The position numbers were made by a program, and so were the translations under genes. The notes beneath the pieces are model-generated. The model was not told the DNA's origin, ran no database searches, and was given only the letters and a program-made list of their open reading frames with translations. This document shows positions 26,209 to 35,080 of a stretch of 64,000 bases of DNA, one piece after another. The stretch's first letter is position 1. Each line of letters starts with the position of its first letter. This DNA is from JANNMJ01 sp031426455 (GTDB taxonomy: Bacteria > Bacteroidota > Bacteroidia > Cytophagales > Hymenobacteraceae), in the NCBI GenBank assembly GCA_031426455.1, contig JANPLI010000055.1, positions 1 to 64,000 of the forward strand, written 5' to 3'.

Positions 26209-26871
26209 CAACTCGCCTCGGCTGGCTTTGCCGATCAGCTCACCGCGCGAGTTGACGCGCAGCTTCTCGTAGAGCCGGCGGATGTAGGTGTGGACCGTGG
26301 CAGGCGACAGGCTGAGGCGGTGCGCCACCTGTTTCTCGCTCAGGCCGTCCACCAATCCCTGCAGCACTTCGCGCTCGCGCTCGCTGAGCAGGTCGGGCTG
26401 GTGGCTGACGGTGGGCGTGAAGTGCGCCAGGGCCTTACGCGCCACCCCCGGCGAGAGGGCCGCCCCACCGGCCAGCACATCCAGCACCGCCTGCTTGTAG
26501 CTGGCCAGCGGAGTGGCACTTTTGATGACGTAGCCGGTGGCTCCGGCGCGCAGGGCCAGGAAGATGCGCTCGGCATCGTCGTGCATCGTCTGGATGATGA
26601 CATCGGTTGCGGGGAGACGGCGGCGCAGTTCAGGCAGCGCCTGCAGGCCGTTCTGGCCGGGTAGGCTGACGTCGAGCAGCACCACGCGCGGCGGAAGCGC
26701 CAAGTCGAGCTCCCGCCAAAGCGCCTCCACGGAATCGACGACGATGGGGCAGGTAAACTCTGCCTGGTGGCCGAGGTACTCGGCCAGCAACTCCCGGACG
26801 CGCGCATCGTCCTCGACAATGGCCAGGGAGATGGGCGAGGTGGGAAACAGCAGGGCAGTAGTAGGAAGCAC
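26206..26871 (-). CDS. NarL/FixJ family response regulator
   Basis: A 221-residue transcription factor: receiver domain (acidic pocket E20/D21/D22, phosphoacceptor D67 in VVLLDVSLPG, T/S and K positions in IIQTMHDD and GYVIKSA) and a LuxR-type helix-turn-helix (LSEREREVLQGLVDGLSEKQ ... ATVHTYIRRLYEKL). The GTG at 26871 is chosen because it lies 4 nt after a CACCTTTG box and removes an implausible 112-residue leader encoded by the repeat array. The convergent HisKA_3 kinase is the expected cognate sensor. Confidence 0.92.
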   Translation of the reverse strand: MLPTTALLFPTSPISLAIVEDDARVRELLAEYLGHQAEFTCPIVVDSVEALWRELDLALPPRVVLLDVSLPGQNGLQALPELRRRLPATDVIIQTMHDDAERIFLALRAGATGYVIKSATPLASYKQAVLDVLAGGAALSPGVARKALAHFTPTVSHQPDLLSEREREVLQGLVDGLSEKQVAHRLSLSPATVHTYIRRLYEKLRVNSRGELIGKASRGEL

Positions 26872-26875
26872 GATG

Positions 26876-26883
26876 CAAAGGTG
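26876..26883 (-). promoter_or_regulatory. -7 box 4 nt before the regulator GTG
   Basis: CACCTTTG on the minus strand (7 of 8 to TAnnTTTG), then CATC, then GTG. Predicts a leaderless mRNA. Confidence 0.5.
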
Positions 26884-27004
26884 CGGCGCTCCCACGCGCA
26901 GCAACGAAGCGGGAATGTCGCCTAAACAGATGACACGACGCCAGCCCCAGCCAGTACCGACCGCTACCCCCAACCGCAGGCAGAAGGCCGGTCGAAAATG
27001 GTAC

Positions 27005-27037
27005 GCCGCTCCGTACCACCGGCCGGTACGGAGCGGC
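27005..27037. repeat. 13-bp palindrome, gccgctcc family
   Basis: Perfect arms 27005-27017 and 27025-27037 with a 7-nt loop. Outer 8 bp are identical to the palindromes at 3301-3317 and in mfd (43275-43296). It is adjacent to the 47-bp hairpin array. Confidence 0.7.
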
Positions 27038-27047
27038 TGAACCAGAA

Positions 27048-27225
27048 TCTTTCCTATTTCCGGAAAACGCCAAAAGAGGAAAGACGCCAGTCGTTCTTTC
27101 CTCTTTCTGAAAAATGCCAAAAGAGGAAAGACGGGAGCCGATCTTACCCGTTTTCGACAAACGCCAAATGATGTAAGACGGGAACCGGTCTTACATTTTT
27201 TCAGCAAATGCCAAAAGATGTAAGA
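27048..27225. repeat. Four tandem 47-bp hairpin units with compensatory stems
   Basis: Units start at exactly 47-bp intervals (27048, 27095, 27142, 27189) and end at 27084, 27131, 27178, 27225. Each begins TCTT and ends AAGA and forms a hairpin: TCTTTCCT/AGGAAAGA, TCTTTCCTCTTT/AAAGAGGAAAGA, TCTTAC/GTAAGA, TCTTACAT/ATGTAAGA. Loops share AAA-(C/T)-GCC. Stem bases change in pairs between units 1-2 and 3-4. The array lies between the NarL regulator and the 1589-residue secreted protein gene. Role unknown. Confidence 0.85.
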
Positions 27226-27372
27226 CCGCGCCAGCAGCCCGGATGCGCGCGTGGGGCACGCGGAACGTAAGGGCGCGTGTCATCTGAATAGGGGACACGC
27301 CGGATAGTGGGCCGGAGGCACAGAAGCCGAAATTTTGCATCGGCTTCATTTCCGCCACCCCTCGTAGTCTCT

Positions 27373-30300
27373 ATGCGGTACCGTCTCCTCCTTTTCTTCG
27401 CGCTGCTGGCCGGCCTCGCGGCCCCGCCCGCCCGTGCCCAGGCGCCCAACACCTGGACCGCCGCCCCGCTCGCCACCGGCGCCGTGCCCGACCTACCAGG
27501 CACCGCGCCGCGCGCCGCCGTGGCCGTCACCATCAACGGCCGCGCTTTTGCCGGGCTGGGGCGCACTGGCAACACTTTCCCGACGGATTGGCACGAGTAC
27601 CTACCGGCCAGCAACAGCTGGGTGGCGCGGGCCGCGTTTCCAGACGCAGGGCGATTTCTGGCCGTAGGGGTGGCTGTAGGCAGCGTGGGCTACGACGGCA
27701 CGGGGAACACGGGCACCTCCGCGCTGAGCGACTGGTGGGCCTACGACCCCGCCACCGATACCTGGACGGCGCGGACTGCCTTCTCCGGCGCGGGGCATCT
27801 CACTGCGGCGGCTTTCGTGGTGGGCGGCCGGGCCTACGTGGGCACGGGCCAAGGCTTAACCGGCAACCTCACCGACTTCTTCGCCTACGCCTCCGACCCG
27901 CCGCCTACTGTAATGGGCCTCAATCCGACGCGCAACCTGCGCAACGCGGCAGCGTCTGCCAGCGTCGACATCACTTTCGATCAGCCGATGAGCGGCGCGG
28001 CGGCTTCGGCGGCGAGTATCAAGGTCTTCAGCCACCAGCGCGGCGGGCGGATGAGCGGCGCGCAGGGCGGCGCGGCCACGGTCAGCGGCAATACCATCAC
28101 CTTCGACCCCACCACCGACTTTCGGCCGGGGGAAACCGTGTTCGTCTCCACCACCACGGCCGCGCAGAGCAGTGCGGGCGCCAATCTGGCGGCGGGGCAC
28201 ATCCACCAGTTCACAACGGCGGCGGGCGCGGGGCCGGGCAATTTCAGCCCTGTCGCCGACCTCACCGTGGGCAGTTTGCCCCGCAGCGTGGCCGTGGGCG
28301 ACGTGGATGCCGACGGCGACCTAGACCTGCTGACGGCCAATTCGGGCGACGGCACGGTGGGTGTGCGCCTCAACAACGGCGCCGGCGCTTTCAGCGGCAC
28401 CGTCGGGGTGCCGGCGGGGAGCCAGCCTTACAGCGTGGCCCTGGGCGACGTGGACGGCGACGGCGACCTCGACTTCGTGGCGGCCAGCGACCAGAACAGT
28501 AACAACGTGAGCGTGCGCCTCAACGACGGCACCGGCACGTTCGGCGGCGGCTCGACGGTCACTGCGGGGCGGCCCCGGTGCGTGGTGCTGGGCGATGTGG
28601 ACGGCGACGGCGACCTCGACCTGCTGACGGCCAGCTATTCGAACGTCGGTACGGGCAGTCTCGTGAGCGTGCGCTTCAACAACGGTAGCGGCACCTTTGG
28701 CGGTGGCAGCGACTACGGCGTGGGCATCGGCCCCCGCAGCGTGGCGGTGGCCGACCTGGATGGCGACGGCGACCTCGATTTCGTAGCCACCACTAACGAC
28801 GCGAACATTGACGTCAACCGGGTAGCCGTGTGGCGCAACAACGGCACGGGCACCTTCAGCCCCGACGCCGACTACAACGTGGGCAGCAACCCCCGCAACG
28901 TGGCAATCGGGGACATCGACGGCGACGGCGACCTCGACCTGCTCACCGCCAACTCCGGCAGCAACAGCGGCGTCGGCGTGTTCCTCAACAACGGCAGCGG
29001 CACGTTCAGCGCGGGCACGCCGGTGGCCCTGAGCGACAGACCGGCCGGCGTGGCGGCGGCCGACGTGGACGGCGACGGTGACCTCGACCTGCTCACGAGC
29101 AACTACCAATTCTACACCGTGAGCGTGGCCCGCAATGCCGGTAACGGCACGTTCGGCGCCGCCACCACGGTGAGCGTGAACGGGGATGCCCACAACCTGG
29201 CGGTGGGCGACCTGGACGGCGACGGCGACCTCGACTTCCTGTCGGTCGGCCTCAGCGGCAGCCTGGTGAGCGTGCTGCTCAATCAGCCGCCCGCGCCCAC
29301 CCTCGCCAGCCTCAGCCCCACCAGCGCGCCGGTGGGCACGAGCATCACGCTGACCGGCACCGACTTCACGGGCGCCACCGCCGTGAGCTTCAACGGCACG
29401 GCCGCCACCACCTTCAGCGTGACCACGGCCACCACCGCCACGGCCACCGTGCCGGCGGGCACCACGAGCGGCAGCGTGACGATTACCACCCCCAGCGGTA
29501 CCTCCAACGGCGTCGCTTTTACGGTCATTACCAACCAGGCGCCCACGGCCGTGGGCCTCTCGCCGCAGAGCGTAGCTGAGAACACGGCCAGCGGCACCGC
29601 CATCGGCAACTTCTCGACTACTGACCCCGACGCGGGCGACACCCACACCTACTCCCTGGTGAGTGGGGCGGGCAGCACTGATAACGGCGCCTTCAGCATC
29701 AACGGCAGCGGGCAGCTCGTCATCACGGCTGCGCCCGACTACGAGACCCAGCCCAACTACGCCATCCGCGTGCGCTCCACCGACCAGGAGAGTACGTTCT
29801 TCGAGCAAACCTTCACCATCAGCGTCACGAACGTAAACGAGGCGCCGGCCATCAGCCCACAGACGTTCACCATCGACGAAAACAGCGCCAACGGCACCGT
29901 GGTGGGCACGGTGGGCGCTTCCGACCCCGACGCGGGCCAGAGCCTGACCTACTCGATGGTGCCGCTGGGCGGCGCGGGCAACGCGTTCGTCATCAACGCC
30001 ACTACGGGCCAGCTCACGGTCAATGATCAGGCGGCCCTCGACTTCGAAATCTCGCCCGGCTTCGGCTACCTCGTGACCGTCACCGACAACGGTGCGCCGC
30101 AGTTGAGTAACTCGGCCCAGGTCATCATCAACCTCAACGACCTCAACGAGAACGCCCCGGACCTGACCGTCAGCAGCCCGCAGACCATTCCCGGCGGCAG
30201 CTATCACAACGTCACCATCACCGGCACGGGCGTCGGTACGCTCGGCGGCGACGTCACCATCCAGGGCACGCTGCTCGTACAAAACGGCGGCAAACTCGAC

Positions 30301-32142
30301 GACGGCTGCTTCCTCATCACCGGGCCGGGCAACTTCACCCTCGCCGCCGGCGCCGCGCTCGACATCTGCTCCGAGTTCGGCATCACCGCCAGCGGCGCGC
30401 TGGGCACCGTGCAGGTCACCGGCACCCGCACCTTCTCCCGCGCCGCCTCCTACCGCTACGACAGCCCCACCCTCGGATCCGGCGCCAGCACCGGTAACGG
30501 CCTGCCCAACCGCGTGCGCGACCTGACCGCCGCCACGTCCGTCGCCACCCTGTTCTTGACCAACCCCACCAGCGTGCGCCGCCTGCTGACAATCGCGGGC
30601 CCCGTCAACTTCAACACCAGCGGCCGGGCCCTGACGCTGCTTTCTGACGCCGATTCCACCGCCCTGGTCGTCAACGCCTCCACCGGCCGGGTGCTCGGTA
30701 CCGTCACCGTGCAGCGCTACATCAGCCCCGCCAGCAACCCCGGCGTGGGCTACCGCCACTTCGCCGCGCCGGTCAGCAATACCACCGTCGCCGACCTGAA
30801 CGTCACCGGCTTCACCGCCCGCGTCAACGCCGCCTACAATGCCCTGCCCTACGTGGCCGTGCCCGCCAATCAGTTCCCCAACGTCTTCGGCTTCGACGAA
30901 ACGCGCGGCGGCGCCACCGCTGCGTATCAGGGCTTCAATACGGGCTGGTACTCGCCCACCGCCACTACCGATCCCCTGACCTCCGGCCGGGGCTACACCG
31001 TGGCGATGGCCGGCGGCCTGACGCCCGACTTCGTCGGTACCCTGACCACCGGCAACGTACCGCTCACGCTTACCCGCACCGGTGCGGGCACCGGCAACCC
31101 CAACACCGAGAAGAGCGGCTGGGGCCTGACGGGCAACCCCTACGCCGCGCCCATCGACTGGGACGAGGCCACGGCCAGCATCCCGGCCGGGATGAGCGCC
31201 TCGATCTCCGTGTTCCGCAGCACCGGCCTCAACAGCGGCCAGTACCTGACCTACCTCGCCCCGGCCACCGTGGGCGGCACGGGGGTCGGCACGCTGCCCG
31301 GCGGCCTGGTGCCGATGGGCCAGGGCTTCTTCACCCGCGTGCTGCCCGGCAACGAGTCGGTGGGCTTTACCTTCACCAATGCCCTGCGCGTGATCAGCTA
31401 CGCCAACCCCACCCACTTCCGCCCCGCCGCCGACGCCCGCCCGCTACTGGGCATCCGCCTGCAACAGGCCGGCGCCGCGAATGCGGTGGCCGATGAAGCG
31501 CTCGTCTTCTGGCAGGAAGGCGCCACGGGCGCCGTCGATGCCGCTTACGACGCGCCCCGCCCCGGCCGCAACCTGGGCGCCGTGCCGACGCTCGCCGTTT
31601 TGGCGCCCAACGGCGAGGAGCTGGCCATCGCCGGCCTCGCCCCGGCATCGTTCGCCACGGCCCAGCGCCTGCCCCTGCTGGCCGTGGTGCCCGCCGCCGG
31701 CCCCTACACCCTGACGCTGGCGCAGGCGGCGAACCTGCCCACCGGCGCCGTTAGCCTCTACGATGCGCTGACGAATACCACCCACCCGCTGGCGGCGGTG
31801 GGCACCACGTACACCTTCACGGCCCCGCAGGCCGGCGAGGTGGCGGGCCGCTTCTGGCTCCAGGTAGCGCCCGCTACCGCGCCGCTCGGCACGGGCGCCG
31901 CGGCCGCTGAAACGGCCGTCTTGCACCTGTGGCCGAACCCGGCCACCAGTAGCCCCGTGCAGATCAGCCTGCCAACTGCAGGAGCCACCGGGCTGACCGT
32001 GACCGACGCGCTGGGCCGGGTGGTCCGCACCCAGGCGCTAACGCCCGACCAGCGTACCGTTACCCTCGCCGTGACGGGCCTGCCGGCGGGCGTCTATGTG
32101 GTGCGGGCCGGCCGCGCCGCTATCCGCCTGGTGGTAGAGTAA
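27373..32142 (+). CDS. Very large secreted FG-GAP/TIG/cadherin-like protein with T9SS domain
   Basis: A 1589-residue exported protein. Start at 27373 opens a signal peptide (MRYRLLLFFALLAGLAAPPA, cleaved after RAQ). In order: kelch-like segment (~25-175), Ig-like Big_5 domain (~180-290), seven FG-GAP/VCBS repeats with the calcium motif D-x-DGDGDLD (~295-640), an IPT/TIG domain (~640-725), two cadherin-like repeats (~730-915), a strand-rich repeat region, and a type-A sorting domain at the end (LHLWPNPATSSPVQI ... GVYVVRAGRAAIRLVVE). Probably a cell-surface adhesin or matrix protein, by inference. It has a strong terminator. Confidence 0.88.
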   Translation: MRYRLLLFFALLAGLAAPPARAQAPNTWTAAPLATGAVPDLPGTAPRAAVAVTINGRAFAGLGRTGNTFPTDWHEYLPASNSWVARAAFPDAGRFLAVGVAVGSVGYDGTGNTGTSALSDWWAYDPATDTWTARTAFSGAGHLTAAAFVVGGRAYVGTGQGLTGNLTDFFAYASDPPPTVMGLNPTRNLRNAAASASVDITFDQPMSGAAASAASIKVFSHQRGGRMSGAQGGAATVSGNTITFDPTTDFRPGETVFVSTTTAAQSSAGANLAAGHIHQFTTAAGAGPGNFSPVADLTVGSLPRSVAVGDVDADGDLDLLTANSGDGTVGVRLNNGAGAFSGTVGVPAGSQPYSVALGDVDGDGDLDFVAASDQNSNNVSVRLNDGTGTFGGGSTVTAGRPRCVVLGDVDGDGDLDLLTASYSNVGTGSLVSVRFNNGSGTFGGGSDYGVGIGPRSVAVADLDGDGDLDFVATTNDANIDVNRVAVWRNNGTGTFSPDADYNVGSNPRNVAIGDIDGDGDLDLLTANSGSNSGVGVFLNNGSGTFSAGTPVALSDRPAGVAAADVDGDGDLDLLTSNYQFYTVSVARNAGNGTFGAATTVSVNGDAHNLAVGDLDGDGDLDFLSVGLSGSLVSVLLNQPPAPTLASLSPTSAPVGTSITLTGTDFTGATAVSFNGTAATTFSVTTATTATATVPAGTTSGSVTITTPSGTSNGVAFTVITNQAPTAVGLSPQSVAENTASGTAIGNFSTTDPDAGDTHTYSLVSGAGSTDNGAFSINGSGQLVITAAPDYETQPNYAIRVRSTDQESTFFEQTFTISVTNVNEAPAISPQTFTIDENSANGTVVGTVGASDPDAGQSLTYSMVPLGGAGNAFVINATTGQLTVNDQAALDFEISPGFGYLVTVTDNGAPQLSNSAQVIINLNDLNENAPDLTVSSPQTIPGGSYHNVTITGTGVGTLGGDVTIQGTLLVQNGGKLDDGCFLITGPGNFTLAAGAALDICSEFGITASGALGTVQVTGTRTFSRAASYRYDSPTLGSGASTGNGLPNRVRDLTAATSVATLFLTNPTSVRRLLTIAGPVNFNTSGRALTLLSDADSTALVVNASTGRVLGTVTVQRYISPASNPGVGYRHFAAPVSNTTVADLNVTGFTARVNAAYNALPYVAVPANQFPNVFGFDETRGGATAAYQGFNTGWYSPTATTDPLTSGRGYTVAMAGGLTPDFVGTLTTGNVPLTLTRTGAGTGNPNTEKSGWGLTGNPYAAPIDWDEATASIPAGMSASISVFRSTGLNSGQYLTYLAPATVGGTGVGTLPGGLVPMGQGFFTRVLPGNESVGFTFTNALRVISYANPTHFRPAADARPLLGIRLQQAGAANAVADEALVFWQEGATGAVDAAYDAPRPGRNLGAVPTLAVLAPNGEELAIAGLAPASFATAQRLPLLAVVPAAGPYTLTLAQAANLPTGAVSLYDALTNTTHPLAAVGTTYTFTAPQAGEVAGRFWLQVAPATAPLGTGAAAAETAVLHLWPNPATSSPVQISLPTAGATGLTVTDALGRVVRTQALTPDQRTVTLAVTGLPAGVYVVRAGRAAIRLVVE

Positions 32143-32163
32143 GGGCCCCGAAAGCCCGCACCG

Positions 32164-32217
32164 AAAGGCGGTGGTCCGAGGCGGGGTGGTATCACCTCGC
32201 TTCGGACCACCGCCTTT
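32164..32217. terminator. Strong terminator of the giant secreted protein gene
   Basis: Outer stem 32164-32179 with 32202-32217 is 16 bp perfect and continues inward through G-U pairs. Lies 22 bp after the stop codon. Confidence 0.8.
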
Positions 32218-32269
32218 GATTTGGGATAACCTCCGCGCCTGGCGCTGGCTCTAATTATCCGTGCATTCG

Positions 32270-32325
32270 GCCTTCAGCTTCAGTGTGTCTATCAGCGGAT
32301 TGGCTTGCCGCTTGAAGCTGACGGC
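32270..32325. repeat. AGC-phased period-7 array after amidohydrolase stop
   Basis: Read on the minus strand, units AGCCGTC, AGCTTCA, AGCGGCA and AGCCAAT begin right after the TAA at 32326-32328, and an inverted TGAAGCTGAAGG part follows. The same heptads occur in the rpoA-rplQ spacer at 60519-60630. Confidence 0.75.
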
Positions 32326-33672
32326 TTACTTCTGCCCGTACTTCACCCGATACTTTTCGGCCAGGGCCTGCTGGCGGTTGGTGAGGTTGAGGCTGCGGCC
32401 CTGGATATAGGCCTGCGTCACCTGGTTGGTGCGCATATCAAGCAGATCGCCGCGCGAGACGATTACGGTGGCGTCCTTGCCTACGGCCAGCGTCCCGACG
32501 CGCTCCTGAATGCCGAGGATGGCGGCGGTCTGGCTCGTCATCGCGGCCAGCGCCTGCTCTTTGGTCAGGCCGTAGGCGGCGGCGGTGCCGGCCGTGAACT
32601 GGAGGTTGCGGGCGCCGGGGTTTTCCATATCGCCTTCGTAGGAGAAGCAGAACGGAATGCCGGCGGCCTGGAGCTGCGCGGGCAGGCGGAAGGGTGCGTC
32701 CACGTCGTCGTCGAGGCGGCGGGGCAGCGAATGCAGGCGCGTCAGCACGACGGGCACTTTCTCGTCGCGCAGCAGATCGAGGACGCGGGCGGCATCTTCA
32801 GCGCCTACCAAAGCGATTTTGGGGACGCCCTGCCGCCGGGCAAAGCGCACGGCTTCGGCGATTTCCTTCGCCCCGTCGGCGTGGAGGTAGAGCGTCTGCT
32901 CGCCTTTCAGCACCCGGCCCAGCGCGGCGAGGCGCAGGTTCTGCGGGCGTTGGCCTTCGGGCTGCTGCTGATACGCCTTGCCGTCGGCGAAGAGCTGGTT
33001 CAGTTCGCGCAGGCGCTCGGCGCGGACCTTGAGGCGCTTCGTGACGATGGAATCCGGGATGATGCCGGTGCGGGTCAGGGCGCGGGGCCAGTTCAGGTGC
33101 AGGCCGTCGCCCTCGCGCACCTGGGCATCTTCCCAGTTCCAGGCGTCCAGTTGCACGACGCTGCTCTGCCCGCTGATGACGCCGCCGCGCGGGCAGACCT
33201 GCACCAGCAGTACGCCGTTGGTCCGGACGGTAGGCAGAATGTCGTTGTCGGTATTATAAGCAATCAGCGCCCGGACGTGGGGGTTGTAGGAACCCACCTC
33301 GGCTTCGTCGATGGTGGCGCGCACGGCGTCGATTTCGCCTAACCCGAGCGTGGAGTTGGCCAGGATCAGGCCGGGGTAGATTTCCTGCCCGCTGGCCTGC
33401 TCGCGCACGTCGTACTCGGCGCGGTTGGCGGTAAAGCCGCTTGCTGGCCCGACGTAGGTGATTTTTCCGCCGCTGAACGCCACTGCACCATTGGCAATCA
33501 CGGTCTGGCCGTCGCCGGTGTGCACGGTGCCGAGCAGCAGCACGGGCCGGGTTTGGGCGGGCGCGGGCACGGGGTTATTGACGGGAGTTTGGGCATAAGC
33601 CCGTTCCTGGCCCGTCAGCAAAACCAAAGCGAGCAGCGGGGTGGCGAAACGGATGGCAGGCAAAAGACGCAT
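32326..33672 (-). CDS. Secreted amidohydrolase-like protein lacking the HxH motif
   Basis: A 448-residue exported protein of the imidazolonepropionase-like amidohydrolase group. Start at 33672 gives a signal peptide (MRLLPAIRFATPLLALVLLT, cleaved after AYAQ). The pattern LLLGTVHTGDGQTVIANGAV and YPGLILA is typical of the N-terminal sandwich domain, and TLAVGKDATVIVSRGDLLDM of the C-terminal end. At the place of the metal-binding HxH it reads ANSTLG, so it may not be a metal hydrolase of the usual kind. A TACCTTTG box lies 52 nt upstream of the ATG. Confidence 0.8.
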   Translation of the reverse strand: MRLLPAIRFATPLLALVLLTGQERAYAQTPVNNPVPAPAQTRPVLLLGTVHTGDGQTVIANGAVAFSGGKITYVGPASGFTANRAEYDVREQASGQEIYPGLILANSTLGLGEIDAVRATIDEAEVGSYNPHVRALIAYNTDNDILPTVRTNGVLLVQVCPRGGVISGQSSVVQLDAWNWEDAQVREGDGLHLNWPRALTRTGIIPDSIVTKRLKVRAERLRELNQLFADGKAYQQQPEGQRPQNLRLAALGRVLKGEQTLYLHADGAKEIAEAVRFARRQGVPKIALVGAEDAARVLDLLRDEKVPVVLTRLHSLPRRLDDDVDAPFRLPAQLQAAGIPFCFSYEGDMENPGARNLQFTAGTAAAYGLTKEQALAAMTSQTAAILGIQERVGTLAVGKDATVIVSRGDLLDMRTNQVTQAYIQGRSLNLTNRQQALAEKYRVKYGQK

Positions 33673-33723
33673 CGGCGGCAAAAGAAGAAAGCTCAGACAA
33701 CGAACGGAAGACGGAACCGTCGC

Positions 33724-33731
33724 CAAAGGTA
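33724..33731 (-). promoter_or_regulatory. -7 box for the amidohydrolase gene
   Basis: TACCTTTG on the minus strand is a perfect TAnnTTTG and leaves a leader of about 45 nt before the ATG at 33672. It rules out the earlier in-frame TTG at 33726. Confidence 0.55.
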
Positions 33732-33925
33732 CCCGTCGGTGCGGCCCGGCTGCATCCGCCCGGCCGGCGCCCGATATGGGTCGAAATATCCCCTGCTACC
33801 GAAGTCGCCCGGACCGCTGGCCCGTGGCCGCAACCCGCGCAGCTGTAACCCTCGGCGTCGTTGACGGGTTGAAGGGGTATCCGCGTAGTCGGCAGCCGTC
33901 GTTGTCGCCGCAGAACATGTTCTTT

Positions 33926-34648
33926 ATGGCAGACCTGATTCGTACCGCCCTGATTACCGGCGGCTCCAAAGGCATTGGCTACGGCATTGCCGAAGCGCTC
34001 GTCCACCACGGCGTCCGGGTGGCCGTTACCAGCCGCACCCAGGCCGCTGCTGATGAAGCGGCTGCCCGCCTCAACGAACACCAGCCCGGCTACGCCCTCG
34101 GTTTCGCGGCCGATGTGCGCGACCCCGCCCAGCAGGAAGCCGCCGTGGCCGAAATCCTGCGCCAGTGGGACCGCCTCGACTACGTGATTGCCAACGCCGG
34201 GGTGGGTCATTTTGCCCCGATCCAGACGATGACCGCCGCCCAGTGGCAGGACACCATCGACAGCAACCTGACGGGCGTCTTCCACACCGTGAAGGCCACG
34301 CTGGCGGCGTTGGAGGCCAGTGAAGGCTATTTTATCAGCATTGCCAGTCTGGCGGGCACCAATTTCTTCGAGAACGGCGCCGCCTACAACGCCAGTAAAT
34401 TCGGGTTGGTGGGCTTCACGCAGGCCGTGATGCTGGACCTGCGCAAGCTCGGCATCAAGGTGACCACGATTATGCCCGGCTCCGTGGCTACTGAATTCGG
34501 CGACCACGCCGTGACGGCCGCCGACGCCTGGAAGATTCAGCCCGAAGACATCGGCCAACTGGTGGTGGACCTGATCCGGATGCCCGCCCGGACGCTGCCC
34601 AGCAAGATTGAGGTGCGGCCGACGGTGCCGGGCGGGCGGAAGGGGTGA
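33926..34648 (+). CDS. Short-chain dehydrogenase/reductase
   Basis: A 240-residue classical SDR. TGGSKGIG near the N-terminus binds NAD(P); NAGVGHF, the catalytic serine region ISIASLAG and YNASK (catalytic Tyr and Lys) are present. The pattern resembles 3-ketoacyl-(ACP) reductase-type SDRs, but the substrate cannot be told. The ATG at 33926 is used; an ATG three codons earlier is possible. The 3' side runs into a 21-bp-period repeat array. Confidence 0.9.
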   Translation: MADLIRTALITGGSKGIGYGIAEALVHHGVRVAVTSRTQAAADEAAARLNEHQPGYALGFAADVRDPAQQEAAVAEILRQWDRLDYVIANAGVGHFAPIQTMTAAQWQDTIDSNLTGVFHTVKATLAALEASEGYFISIASLAGTNFFENGAAYNASKFGLVGFTQAVMLDLRKLGIKVTTIMPGSVATEFGDHAVTAADAWKIQPEDIGQLVVDLIRMPARTLPSKIEVRPTVPGGRKG

Positions 34649-34684
34649 GTGGGACCGCTAGCGGATTCGGCAAGCACCGGGGGA

Positions 34685-34945
34685 AAGCGGGCGCTAATGG
34701 GAAAACCAACGGCAGTTGAAAAGCAGTCGATAGTGACCGCGTGTAAACCGATAGTGGACGTGTGCGGGTCGCGGATGCGCGCGGGCAAATCGACACAAAG
34801 CGCGGGCAAATCGCGGAGGGCCGGGTGCGAATCGTTGCGGGGCGTGGGCGCATCGCGGGTGGCCGGGTGTAAATCGACTGAGGGCGCGGGCCGGTCGATA
34901 GGTGGCGTGGGCGAGCCACGGGGGGCCGATTGGGGGCCGTGGGTG
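34685..34945. repeat. Degenerate tandem array with exact 21-bp period
   Basis: A (T/C)CG landmark recurs every 21 bp at 34727, 34748, 34769, 34790, 34811, 34832, 34853, 34874, 34895 and 34937, within units resembling GCGGGCAAATCGNNNNNNG. Each 21-bp unit is itself three G-led heptads, which ties it to the period-7 arrays. A short A-tract is carried by many units at the same phase. It fills much of the spacer between the SDR gene and 35081. Reading frames through it give artificial heptapeptide repeats. Confidence 0.75.
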
Positions 34946-35080
34946 GGGCGAATGACGCAGCCAGGAAGGAGAACGGTCTAGTTTAGGATAGCGGAAGAGG
35001 GGCTTTTGGAAAAGCGGATTACTTTTACCGCGGCTGCTGAGAGCCGAGGGCTTGTTATCCAACTTTTCTACTTGACCACA

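Noticed and set aside
26872..27207. 112-residue N-terminal extension of the NarL regulator
   Set aside because: Encoded by the 47-bp hairpin array and promoter; response regulators start at the receiver domain.
28321..31416. A 1031-residue frame on the minus strand opposite the giant secreted protein
   Set aside because: Shadow of a GC-rich, repetitive plus-strand gene; composition (Gly/Ala/Val/Arg/His-rich, no motifs) is that of an antisense frame, and the plus frame has signal peptide, domains and terminator.
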